From contig NZ_CP128360.1 of the NCBI RefSeq assembly GCF_030345095.1, positions 1,860,001 to 1,924,000 on the forward strand: DNA of 64,000 nucleotides. Direction: 5' to 3'. Position numbers and translations under genes: made by a program. Below, in pieces: positions 18,048 through 26,020 of this stretch. Below the pieces are notes generated by a model. It was not told the origin of the DNA, did not search any database, and was given only the letters and a program-made list of their open reading frames with translations. The stretch comes from Solwaraspora sp. WMMA2056 (GTDB taxonomy: Bacteria > Actinomycetota > Actinomycetes > Mycobacteriales > Micromonosporaceae). Numbering within the stretch: position 1 is the stretch's first letter; every line of letters starts with the position of its first letter.

Positions 18048-19504
18048 CCGGCGGGGAATGGCTGCCCACCCGGGCGCTCGGGCGGGCGGTGGTGGTCACC
18101 GGCCTGCTGCTGATCGCCGGAGTGCTCCTCGGTCGGGTCGACCTGGTGGCGTTGGCGGCACCGTTCGCGCTGGGGGCGGCGTACGGGTTGCGCCGCCGGC
18201 CGACCGCCGCGCCGCTGCTCGACGTCGGTGCCGTCGACGGGAAGATCGTCGAAGGCGGTGAGGTGGGTGCCCGGGCGGCCGCCGCCAACCCGGCGGACGC
18301 CGACTACGACCTGGTGGTGGTCCGGGCGAAGGTGTCACCGTGGCTGCGCATCGACGAGATCGGGATACTGCCGGCCGTGCCGATCGACCCGACCGGCGTC
18401 GCCCCGGCGACCGGTGCCGGGGCCACCGGCGACCCGACGGCCGGTGCCGGGTCGGTGCAGGTGCTCGAACAACTGGGCCCGCCGGCCCGGCCGACGCCGT
18501 CCGGTGGGGTGCCGGATCGCCCGTTCGCCCTGGCGGTGCCGAGCGGCACCGCCGCAGGCTTCGAGTTGGGCGGGGTGGCGCTGCGCTGGGGGCGTCAGCC
18601 GATCGGACCGGTCGCCGCCCGCGCGGTGGCCTGCGACGGGCTGCTGGCCTGCCGGCCGCTGGTCGCCGAACCGGTCCGGGTGCCGGTCTACCCGGTGATC
18701 GAGCCGTTCGACGCCGACGAGGCGATGCCCCGGGCCGCCGGCCTGGTCGGCGGGCACCGGTCCCGCCGGCCGGGGGAGGGCGGCGAGCTGGCCGGGGTAC
18801 GGATCTTCGGGCCCGGCGACCGGCTGCGTCGGATCGACTGGCGGGTGTCGCTGCGGGCCCGGCAACTGCACGTGGCGGCGACGCTGTCCGACCGGGACGC
18901 CGAAGTGGTGCTGCTGGTGGACGTGCTCACCGAGGTCGGCCGCTCCGGCGGGGTGTCCGGCGGCGCGTCCGTGCTCGACACCACGGTCCGGGCGGCGGCC
19001 GCCGTCGCCGAGCACTACCTGCACCGGGGGGACCGGGTCGCGATGCTGGAGTACGGGCCACTGGCCCGCCGGCTGCGTCCGGCCACCGGCCGGCGGCAGT
19101 ACCTGACCGTGCTCGAATGGCTGTTGGACGTCACCGTCCGGCCCACCCCGTACGAGCCCTACGACCAGGTGTTCGGCCCGCAGCTGCTCTCCTCCGACGC
19201 GCTGGTGGTGGTGCTCACTCCGCTGGTCGACCCACGGTCGGCGGAGATGCTGGCCCGGATGGCCCGGTCCGGGCGGATCGTGGTCGCCGTCGACACGCTG
19301 CCCGCCACGCTGGCCCCACCGGCCCGCTCCGGCGGCTGGTCGGAGGTGGCGTACCGGCTGTGGCGGCTGGAACGCGACAACACCATCGGGCAGCTGCGTG
19401 AACACGGCGTACCGGTGGTGGCCTGGGCCGGCACCGGCAGCCTCGACCAGGTGCTGCGCGACGTCGCCCGGTTGGCGTCGGCACCCAAGGCGGTGCTGCG
19501 ATGA
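18044..19504 (+). CDS. DUF58 domain protein with N-terminal membrane anchor
   Basis: The 486-residue product begins at GTG 18044. Two transmembrane segments (about residues 13-50) are followed by a beta-rich region with a Gly/Ala/Pro insert (about 120-150). The C-terminal DUF58/vWA-like domain has the diagnostic GDRLRRIDWRVSLRARQLHV stretch and VVLLVDVLTEVG, where the usual MIDAS DxSxS is not obvious. DUF58 proteins pair with MoxR ATPases. It overlaps MoxR upstream and the small membrane protein downstream, so the five genes are probably one transcript. Confidence 0.9.
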   Translation: MTGGEWLPTRALGRAVVVTGLLLIAGVLLGRVDLVALAAPFALGAAYGLRRRPTAAPLLDVGAVDGKIVEGGEVGARAAAANPADADYDLVVVRAKVSPWLRIDEIGILPAVPIDPTGVAPATGAGATGDPTAGAGSVQVLEQLGPPARPTPSGGVPDRPFALAVPSGTAAGFELGGVALRWGRQPIGPVAARAVACDGLLACRPLVAEPVRVPVYPVIEPFDADEAMPRAAGLVGGHRSRRPGEGGELAGVRIFGPGDRLRRIDWRVSLRARQLHVAATLSDRDAEVVLLVDVLTEVGRSGGVSGGASVLDTTVRAAAAVAEHYLHRGDRVAMLEYGPLARRLRPATGRRQYLTVLEWLLDVTVRPTPYEPYDQVFGPQLLSSDALVVVLTPLVDPRSAEMLARMARSGRIVVAVDTLPATLAPPARSGGWSEVAYRLWRLERDNTIGQLREHGVPVVAWAGTGSLDQVLRDVARLASAPKAVLR

Positions 19505-20064
19505 TCACCGCCGTACGGGACCGGGTGGCGGCCGTGCGGACCGTGCTGCACCGGGCGACCCTGGCGCCGGTGCTGCTGCGCGTCGCGGTGGCCGTGGTGA
19601 CCCTGCTGGGCCTCGGTCTGGCGTACCCGGCCGAACTGCTGATCGACCGGCTCGGCCTGGCGCTGCTGGCCGTCGCGGTGCTGCCGGCGCTCGCCCCACG
19701 CGGCCACGCGCCGACGGTGGCGATCCTGGTCGGGCTGGTCGGCTGGGCGCTGTCGACGACGGTGTACGGCGTACCGGTGCAGCTGTGGCGGCTGCTCGCG
19801 GTCGGCTCCCTGCTCTACCTGACGCATTCGCTGGCCGCGCTGGCCGCCGCGCTGCCCTACGACGTGGTACTCGCGCCGGACGTCGTACTCCGCTGGTCGA
19901 CCCGGGCCGGCGGGGTGCTGCTGGCGTCGGCGGTACTGGTGGTGCTGCTGCTCACCGTCGCCGGGCAGGCGGCCGGGCCGCCGTTCCTGCTGGCGGCGCT
20001 GGCCGGGCTGGCGGTCGCCGTCGGTGCTGTCGCCCTGCTCGCCGCCCTGGTCCGCCGCCGCTGA
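19501..20064 (+). CDS. Small polytopic membrane protein of the MoxR/DUF58 cluster
   Basis: The 187-residue product starts at ATG 19501, overlapping the DUF58 stop by 4 nt. It is almost entirely hydrophobic, with five likely transmembrane segments (about 22-42, 48-62, 70-85, 95-120 and 140-185) and a basic C-terminus (VRRR). No catalytic motif is visible. It is the last gene of the string and is probably a membrane subunit or anchor for the MoxR-DUF58 assembly; that role is from context alone. Confidence 0.78.
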   Translation: MITAVRDRVAAVRTVLHRATLAPVLLRVAVAVVTLLGLGLAYPAELLIDRLGLALLAVAVLPALAPRGHAPTVAILVGLVGWALSTTVYGVPVQLWRLLAVGSLLYLTHSLAALAAALPYDVVLAPDVVLRWSTRAGGVLLASAVLVVLLLTVAGQAAGPPFLLAALAGLAVAVGAVALLAALVRRR

Positions 20065-20201
20065 TCCGGCGCCGCTGGCTTGCGGTGCCCGCACCTGCGG
20101 CGGTGTCGGGGGTCACTGCGTGCGACGTCACACCCGCGTGCTGGGTCACATATCTGGCTTTCGAGGCTGCGTCAAGAGGCGGACGGGAGGAAGATGGCGA
20201 T

Positions 20202-21548
20202 GTGAATAGGCAACGGATCCTTGTCGTCGGTGCCGGGCACGTCGGTCTCTACGCCGCCCTGCGCCTGTCCCGAAAGATGCGGCGGGGCGAGGCCGAGGTG
20301 ATCGTGGTCGACCCGCAGCCCCACATGACCTACCAGCCGTTCCTGCCCGAGGTTGCGGCGGGCAACATCTCCCCACGGCACTCGGTGGTGCCGCTGCGCC
20401 GCGAACTGCGCCGCTGCCACGTCATCGCCGGCGCGGTCACCCGCATCGAGCACGCCCGTAAGGTCGCCAGCGTGCAGCCGATCGTCGGCCCGGCCCGGGA
20501 GATCGCCTACGACCACGTGATCGTCGCCCCCGGTTCGGTGTCCCGGACGCTGCCCATTCCCGGTCTGCGTGAGCACGGCATCGGCTTCAAGACCATCGGC
20601 GAGGCCATCTACCTGCGCAACCACGTACTGGAGCGGCTCGACGTGGCGGCGGCGACCGCCGATGACGAGGTACGCCGTACCGCGTTGACGTTCGTCTTCG
20701 TCGGCGGTGGGTACGCCGGGATCGAGGCGCTCGCCGAGATGGAGGACATGGCCCGCGACGCGCTGCGGTACTACCCGGAGCTGAAGCCGGCCGACATGCG
20801 CTGGGTGCTGGTCGAGGCGACCCAGCGGGTGCTGCCCGAGGTCGACCGGGACATGGGCGCGTACACGGTGCAGCAGCTGGTCAAGCGCGGCATGGACATC
20901 CGGCTGGACACCCGGCTGGAGTCCTGCGTCGACGGGCTGGTGCGCCTCTCCGACGGCGACAGCTTCCGTGCCGACACGATCGTCTGGACGGCCGGGGTCA
21001 AGCCGTCGCCGATGCTCGACGCCACCGACCTGCCCCGGGACGAGCGGCGCCGGGTCAACTGCCTGGCCACCCTGCAGGTCGCCGAGGACGGCCGGGCGGT
21101 CGAGGGGGCCTGGAGCGCCGGCGACTGCGCGGCGGTGCCGGACCTGACCGGGCCGCCCGGGGCGTACTGCTCGCCCAGCGCCCAGCACGCGGTCCGCCAG
21201 GCCCGGGCCATGGCCGACAACATCCTGGCGGTGATCCGTGGCCAGCAGCCGGTGGAGTACCGGCACAAGCACGCCGGCAGCGTCGCCAGCCTCGGCCTGC
21301 ACAAGGGTGTCGCCCAAGTCTACGGCATCAAGATGACCGGGCTGCCCGCCTGGTTCATGCACCGTACGTACCACATGAGCCGGATCCCGTCGCTGAACCG
21401 CAAGGTACGGGTCATCGTCGACTGGACGCTCGCGCTGTTCCTCAAGCGTGAGGTCGTGGCGCTCGGCCAGCTGCACGACCCCCGGGAGGACTTCCTCGGC
21501 GCGACGCCGCCGGTCACCACCGCACCGGAGCCGGCCAACCTGCGGTAG
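20202..21548 (+). CDS. Type II NADH dehydrogenase-like FAD-dependent pyridine nucleotide oxidoreductase
   Basis: The 448-residue flavoprotein has an N-terminal FAD Rossmann motif (ILVVGAGHVGLYAAL), a second nucleotide motif (FVFVGGGYAGIEAL), GAWSAGDCAAVPD (second FAD site) and a C-terminal membrane-associating region (PSLNRKVRVIVDWTLALFLKRE). This fits NDH-2-type enzymes that pass electrons from NADH to quinone without pumping protons. GTG 20202 is chosen because GGGAGGAAG lies 8-10 nt upstream; the frame is open far upstream but has no start with a ribosome site. It converges with the membrane protein gene 25 nt downstream. Confidence 0.88.
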   Translation: MNRQRILVVGAGHVGLYAALRLSRKMRRGEAEVIVVDPQPHMTYQPFLPEVAAGNISPRHSVVPLRRELRRCHVIAGAVTRIEHARKVASVQPIVGPAREIAYDHVIVAPGSVSRTLPIPGLREHGIGFKTIGEAIYLRNHVLERLDVAAATADDEVRRTALTFVFVGGGYAGIEALAEMEDMARDALRYYPELKPADMRWVLVEATQRVLPEVDRDMGAYTVQQLVKRGMDIRLDTRLESCVDGLVRLSDGDSFRADTIVWTAGVKPSPMLDATDLPRDERRRVNCLATLQVAEDGRAVEGAWSAGDCAAVPDLTGPPGAYCSPSAQHAVRQARAMADNILAVIRGQQPVEYRHKHAGSVASLGLHKGVAQVYGIKMTGLPAWFMHRTYHMSRIPSLNRKVRVIVDWTLALFLKREVVALGQLHDPREDFLGATPPVTTAPEPANLR

Positions 21549-21573
21549 GCCGCCGTGGCCACGCCGGATGCGG

Positions 21574-23436
21574 TCAGCCGACCCGCCAGACCCAGGCGTC
21601 GGCGATCCGCTCGCCCGGGCCGATCAGCTCCTCGGTGGTGCGCCGTAGCGGGTCGGCGTGCACCGTGCCGTCGGCGACCACCACACAGTCCGCGCCCCAG
21701 CGCGCCAGGTCCCGCCGGGCCCGGGCCCGCTCGTCGTCGGTGATCTCCGGCACCTCGCCGGTGCGGGCCACCTCGGCCCAGATCTTCGAGGTGGGCTGCT
21801 TGAACGTGCCCATCGAGGCTTCCCCGCCGGGTGCGTAGGGGCCGATGAAGAAGCCCTCCGGCATGCCGAACGCGACGTTCGCGGCGGTCGCCCAGGCCAT
21901 CGGCCACGGCTCCTTCGGCGTCGCGGGCGGCACCGGCACCAGGACACCGCCGGTCGACACGCAGTCGCGCCAGTGTCCGGCGGTGATGAACTGCGGCAGC
22001 GGCTCGCGGTCCATGCCGGGCAGCGGCGCCGGCACGACCGGCAGCAGCGCGGCGGTGAGCACCGTCGGCACCAGCACCCGGCCGGGGCGCCAGCCGAGCC
22101 GCAGCGCCCGGTCGACCGCGAGCACCAGGATCGCGGCGATCAACGGGATCACCGCGAGGGCGAAGCGCATCGGCAACGCGCCGTCGACTACCGGCAACCC
22201 GTTGAGCAACGCGTACGGCCCGGGAACGTCGGTACGCGTGCCGTCGACGACGATCCGTGGCCCGAGCGAGAGCCCGGCCATCAGCACGGTCCCCACCGTG
22301 CAGGCGACCACCATCGGCCGGCGGATCAGCCAGCCGGCGCAGCCGGCGGTGACGATCAGCAGCGGCCAGCCGAGGAAGGTGTTGTACTCGGCCGGGCCGG
22401 TGGTGAGCTCCGCCGCGCTGGCCGAGCCGGCGATCGACAGTTCGGACACCGCAGGCCAGCTGGCCAGGTCGGCGGAGAAGTAGTCGGGGTCGAACACGCC
22501 GTCGGAGACGCCCTGCGGGCCGGCGAACTGGAACCACAGCGGGTACGCCAGCAGTACCACGCCGACGGCGACGGCGACGGCCATGCCGACCAGGAAGGTG
22601 GGCAGGATCCGCCGCACGTACCGGGGGGCGGCGGCCGCGAACGCGGCGGCCATGACGATCAACGTGACGGCGGTGAGGAACAGCACCTCCTCGCCGACGA
22701 AGACCTGTACCGCGACGACCACGCCGAGCCATGCCCCGGACGTGACGGTACGACGACGGTCGGCCGGGCCGGCCGGGCCGTGGATGCGGCCGTCCGGGGT
22801 CGACCCGGTCGGGTCGGCGGACTGCATCAGCCGGGCCAGCAGCCAGACCATCACCGGGATCAGCCAGATCGCGGTCATGTGCAGGTGGCTGTTGCTCTGC
22901 GACACCATTCCGGGGGCGAAGCCGCAGAACGCGCCACCCACGGCGGCGGCGAACCGGTGGGCGCCGACGAGCCGCACGAACATCAGGTAGAAGGCGATCG
23001 CGCTGGCCGCCAGGTTCCCGGCGACGAGCAGCGCGAAGGTGACCGGGGCACCGAACGCCAGGGTGACCGGGGCCATCAGGAAGCCGAGGGCGATGACGGT
23101 GGTGTTCGTCATCAGGTTGACCCCGTCCGGGGCGTTTAGCCGGTCGCTGAGCAGGCTGAAGTCGCCGAGCAGCAGCCGCGCGTCGCTGGCCAGGAACCAC
23201 TCGTACAGGGTCTGGTCCTCGGGGTTGAGCGCCAGCAGCCGCCCACTGGGCGAGGGCCAGAGGTGGTAGGTCAACCAGGCCGAGACCGCGACGAAGAACA
23301 GGCTTACCGCCACGTCCGGGGCGTATCGGCGAGCGGCTGCCGCGATCCGGGACCGTCGGGAGCCGCGCCGCAGGTATTCGTCCGGAACGTCCGGACCTGG
23401 GCCGGTGTCCTGCGCTGCGGTGGCTGAGCGGGTCAC
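21574..23436 (-). CDS. Large polytopic membrane protein, glycosyltransferase-like (GT-C type)
   Basis: The product is about 620 residues. After a hydrophilic N-terminus it has roughly eleven transmembrane segments. The first extracytoplasmic loop contains NPEDQTLYEWFLASDARLLL and DGVNLMTNT, a layout seen in actinobacterial GT-C-like or YfhO-like membrane glycosyltransferases. A soluble C-terminal domain (about 520-620) ends in IADAWVWRVG. GTG 23436, after ACTAGGG, is preferred; the frame is open to ATG 23544, but the extra 36 codons look non-coding. Such proteins usually move lipid-linked sugars to wall polymers; the substrate is unknown and the GT call is tentative. Confidence 0.7.
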   Translation of the reverse strand: MTRSATAAQDTGPGPDVPDEYLRRGSRRSRIAAAARRYAPDVAVSLFFVAVSAWLTYHLWPSPSGRLLALNPEDQTLYEWFLASDARLLLGDFSLLSDRLNAPDGVNLMTNTTVIALGFLMAPVTLAFGAPVTFALLVAGNLAASAIAFYLMFVRLVGAHRFAAAVGGAFCGFAPGMVSQSNSHLHMTAIWLIPVMVWLLARLMQSADPTGSTPDGRIHGPAGPADRRRTVTSGAWLGVVVAVQVFVGEEVLFLTAVTLIVMAAAFAAAAPRYVRRILPTFLVGMAVAVAVGVVLLAYPLWFQFAGPQGVSDGVFDPDYFSADLASWPAVSELSIAGSASAAELTTGPAEYNTFLGWPLLIVTAGCAGWLIRRPMVVACTVGTVLMAGLSLGPRIVVDGTRTDVPGPYALLNGLPVVDGALPMRFALAVIPLIAAILVLAVDRALRLGWRPGRVLVPTVLTAALLPVVPAPLPGMDREPLPQFITAGHWRDCVSTGGVLVPVPPATPKEPWPMAWATAANVAFGMPEGFFIGPYAPGGEASMGTFKQPTSKIWAEVARTGEVPEITDDERARARRDLARWGADCVVVADGTVHADPLRRTTEELIGPGERIADAWVWRVG

Positions 23437-23575
23437 GAACCGAACCCTAGTGCCGCGCGTCGGCCGGGATGCGCCCGGCTGGGTCGGACCCGCTAACGTG
23501 ACAGTCTGCGGTCGGGCGAACGTACGCGACGGCGGGCCGGTCACCGGACCGGCGTCGCCAGCCCGGCCGGGACGG

Positions 23576-23656
23576 GCCCGGGTGGTGGAACGGCAGACAC
23601 GGCTGCCTTAAAAGCGGCTGCCGAAAGGCGTGCGGGTTCGAGTCCCGCCCCGGGCA
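23576..23656 (+). tRNA. bldA: tRNA-Leu, anticodon UAA (bldA-type)
   Basis: The acceptor arms are GCCCGGG (23576-23582) and CCCGGGC (23649-23655). The anticodon stem GCUGC/GCGGC closes the loop CUUAAAA, giving anticodon UAA. A class II variable arm (GCC GAAA GGC) and T arm (GCGGG UUCGAGU CCCGC) follow, with discriminator A and no encoded CCA. It decodes UUA, a very rare codon in GC-rich actinomycetes. The Streptomyces counterpart is bldA, which gates development and antibiotic genes through TTA codons. Confidence 0.95.
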
Positions 23657-23748
23657 CGGCGGTCCGTCCCCGGCCGCCGCGACCCGTCGATGCAGGCCCG
23701 TGACGCACGCGTCCTCCACAGCCTCGATCGGTGCGTCTACCCTTGGAC

Positions 23749-23764
23749 TCACACGATCGTGTGA
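23749..23764. promoter_or_regulatory. Perfect 16-bp palindrome upstream of the Bax1-I family gene, candidate operator
   Basis: TCACACGATCGTGTGA is a perfect inverted repeat centred about 34 nt before the GTG start at 23790, where a repressor could cover the promoter or start site. The half-site order (TCACA-N6-TGTGA) is the reverse of the CRP/GlxR consensus, so another regulator is more likely. Which protein binds is unknown. Confidence 0.55.
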
Positions 23765-23789
23765 CAACCCCCCTGAGGGAGGCTGGACA

Positions 23790-24611
23790 GTGAAGACATC
23801 CAACCCGGTCCTGGCCCGGCTCGGCCAGGCGGCCGAGCGGGAACGGGCGGCCGGGTACGCCCCCGCCGGTCCCTACGGGCAGCCCGGCTACGGGCAGCCG
23901 TACCCCGGTGCGGGCAGTGCGCCTGCCGCGCCGCCCACCGTGGCGCCGATGACCGTCGACGACGTCGTCGTCAAGACCGTGACCCTGCTCGGCATCACCG
24001 GTCTGTCGGCGGTCGCCGCCTGGATCCTGGTGCCCGACGCACTGCTCGGGGTGGCCTGGATCGGCGCGGCGATCGTCGGTCTGGTGCTGGGCCTGGTCAT
24101 CTCGTTCTCCCGGATGGCGAACCCGGCCCTGGTGGTCACCTACGCCGTCGTCGAGGGTGTCTTCGTCGGGATGGTGAGCAAGTTCTTCCAGGAGATCGCC
24201 GGCTACCAGGGCATCGTCCTGCAGGCGGTGGTCGCCACCTTCGGCGTGTTCTTCCTGATGGCCGCGCTCTACAAGATGAAGGTGATCCGGGCCACCCCGA
24301 AGTTCACCCGTGGGCTGATCGCGGCGATGGTCGGCGTCTTCGCCGTCATGATGATCAACCTGGTGCTGTCGCTGTTCGGCGTCGACACCGGCCTGCGCAG
24401 CGGTGGCCCGATCGCGATCATCTTCAGCCTCATCTGCATCGTGGTCGCCTCGCTCAGCTTCGTGCTGAGCTTCCACGAGGTCGAGGAGGGCGTCCGACTC
24501 GGCCTGCCGCAGCGGTACTCCTGGGTCGCCGCCTTCGGCATCCTGGTCAGCCTGATCTGGCTCTACATCGAGATCCTGCGGCTGCTCAGTTTCTTCCAGG
24601 GCGACGACTGA
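23790..24611 (+). CDS. Bax inhibitor-1/YccA family membrane protein
   Basis: The 273-residue protein starts at GTG 23790 after GAGGGAGG. A Gly/Pro/Tyr-rich cytoplasmic head (GPYGQPGYGQPYPG) is followed by seven hydrophobic segments from about residue 65 to the end. They include ANPALVVTYAVVEGVFVG and the acidic pair in SFHEVEEGV, typical of the actinobacterial Bax1-I branch. Characterised relatives are pH-sensitive calcium leak channels. It stands alone between tRNA-Leu and a strong hairpin terminator, with a perfect palindrome in its promoter region. Confidence 0.88.
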   Translation: MKTSNPVLARLGQAAERERAAGYAPAGPYGQPGYGQPYPGAGSAPAAPPTVAPMTVDDVVVKTVTLLGITGLSAVAAWILVPDALLGVAWIGAAIVGLVLGLVISFSRMANPALVVTYAVVEGVFVGMVSKFFQEIAGYQGIVLQAVVATFGVFFLMAALYKMKVIRATPKFTRGLIAAMVGVFAVMMINLVLSLFGVDTGLRSGGPIAIIFSLICIVVASLSFVLSFHEVEEGVRLGLPQRYSWVAAFGILVSLIWLYIEILRLLSFFQGDD

Positions 24612-24664
24612 TCCAGATCGTCCTGGGTGCGGTAGCACCACACGGACGCGACGGGTCTGCGTAC

Positions 24665-24705
24665 GCGACGCCCGGCCACCGGTGTTCCCGGCGGCCGGGC
24701 GTCGC
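24665..24705 (+). terminator. Hairpin terminator after the Bax1-I family gene
   Basis: A perfect 13-bp stem (GCGACGCCCGGCC at 24665-24677 and its complement at 24693-24705) with a 15-nt loop is followed by GCTGTTT. It lies 53 nt after the stop and fits a rho-independent terminator with a short U-run. Confidence 0.7.
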
Positions 24706-24785
24706 GCTGTTTCCCGGCGGCGTGCCGCTGCGGTACCGGTGTTCGTCGGCCATGGCTGCCGGTCGCCGCTGACTAGACTGCGTCG

Positions 24786-25115
24786 GTGGGAACGCGACAG
24801 CCCGGTGAGCGGACGGACCCCCTGACCCGGCAGGTCCAGCTGCTGGTCCGGCAGGTCGGCCACTGGGAGAACCCCCGGTGGGCGGCCGCCGACGGCCGGC
24901 GGGCCGCCGAGTTTCATCAACTCGTGCAGTACGTCGCCGATCTGGGTGCCGCCGCCGAGGGTCGTCCGGTCCGGCCGGTGCCGAGGCTGCGGCTCGACAC
25001 CGCCCTGCCGGACCAGCTGCGGGTGGTGGCGGCGGACCTGGTCCGGGCGTCGACCGACCCGGCGACGCTGGAGCCTGCGGTGGCGGCCGTACGGCGCCTG
25101 CGCGACCAGCTTTGA
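24786..25115 (+). CDS. Conserved small hypothetical protein
   Basis: The 109-residue soluble protein begins at GTG 24786. It has a helical look: TRQVQLLVRQVGHWENPRW, FHQLVQYVADLGAAAEG, then LRLDTALPDQLRVVAADLVRA and a final Leu/Ala/Arg helix. Third-position GC bias supports coding, and the pattern is familiar from Micromonosporaceae genomes, but I know no function. It converges with the SGNH hydrolase gene. Confidence 0.6.
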   Translation: MGTRQPGERTDPLTRQVQLLVRQVGHWENPRWAAADGRRAAEFHQLVQYVADLGAAAEGRPVRPVPRLRLDTALPDQLRVVAADLVRASTDPATLEPAVAAVRRLRDQL

Positions 25116-25171
25116 CGGCGGCGTTCCCGGGATCCAGCTGGGGGAGCGGGATTCAGCTGCGGGAGCGGGAT

Positions 25172-25978
25172 TCAGCTGCGGGACGCTGCGGTCGCGGCAC
25201 CCCGGACCGCCGGCAGCAGGGCGTGCGCCCAGATCCGGTAGCCGTCCGCCGACGGGTGATATCCGTCGTGACAGTAGGTCCCCGGGTCGGCGCGGAACAC
25301 CGCACCGGTCTCGTTCGCCAGGTCGACGACCCGGGCACCCGCGTCGCGTGCCGCCCGGGCCTGCGCCCGCGCGGTACGCCGCCCCAACAGCCCGGCGACC
25401 TGGCGTAGCGGTGGTGCGATCGCGCGGGCCGCCCCAAGGTCGGGGCAGGTGCCGACGACGACTTCGGCGCCCGCCCCGCGCAGCCGGCGTACCGCGGCGG
25501 CGAGGTGCACGGCGGACTCGCCCGGCCGACGCAGGGAGGTCGCGTCGTTGATCCCGATCAGGATCACCGCGACGTCCGGTCGCTGCCCCAGCAGGGCGCG
25601 GGCGACCTGGGTGGAGAGGTCACTGGACCGGGATCCGGCCACCCCGACACTGGACAGCAGCACCCGGCGCCGCCCGGCAGCCGGGTCGCCGTCGTGCTGG
25701 GTCAGCAGCCGGGCCAGTTGTCCGCCGACGGTGTCGGCGACCCGGCTCACCCCGACCCCGAGGGTCACCGAGTCGCCCAGCAGCACGAGCCGCAGCGGCT
25801 CCCCACCGGCCGGGCCGAGGGCGGCCCGGACGGCCAGCCCCAGCTCGGGCTGGGCGTATCGGCGGTTGCGGGCCAGCAGCGCCTCGCTGACCAGTAGCGC
25901 GGCGCTGCCGACGGTGCCGGCGGCGACCGCCGCCGCGGTGACCTGACCGACCCGTACGGCGAGACTCCTCGTGGTCAC
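25172..25978 (-). CDS. SGNH/GDSL-type hydrolase (second of a tandem pair)
   Basis: The 268-residue product has an N-terminal hydrophobic segment (about residues 8-32, signal or anchor). The SGNH blocks follow: LVLLGDSVTLGVG (Ser nucleophile), the Gly in SVGVAGSRSSDL, ILIGINDAT (Asn), and DGYHPSADGY (catalytic Asp/His). Enzymes of this class are extracytoplasmic esterases or acetyl-hydrolases. It shares long stretches, such as VVVGTCPDLGA, with the next gene upstream, so the two are tandem paralogues. The gap between them is 42 nt, and they are probably co-transcribed from 27142. Confidence 0.87.
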   Translation of the reverse strand: MTTRSLAVRVGQVTAAAVAAGTVGSAALLVSEALLARNRRYAQPELGLAVRAALGPAGGEPLRLVLLGDSVTLGVGVSRVADTVGGQLARLLTQHDGDPAAGRRRVLLSSVGVAGSRSSDLSTQVARALLGQRPDVAVILIGINDATSLRRPGESAVHLAAAVRRLRGAGAEVVVGTCPDLGAARAIAPPLRQVAGLLGRRTARAQARAARDAGARVVDLANETGAVFRADPGTYCHDGYHPSADGYRIWAHALLPAVRGAATAASRS

Positions 25979-26020
25979 AGCGGTCGCCTTCCGTTGCGGC
26001 GGTGGCCGGTGCGCACCGGC

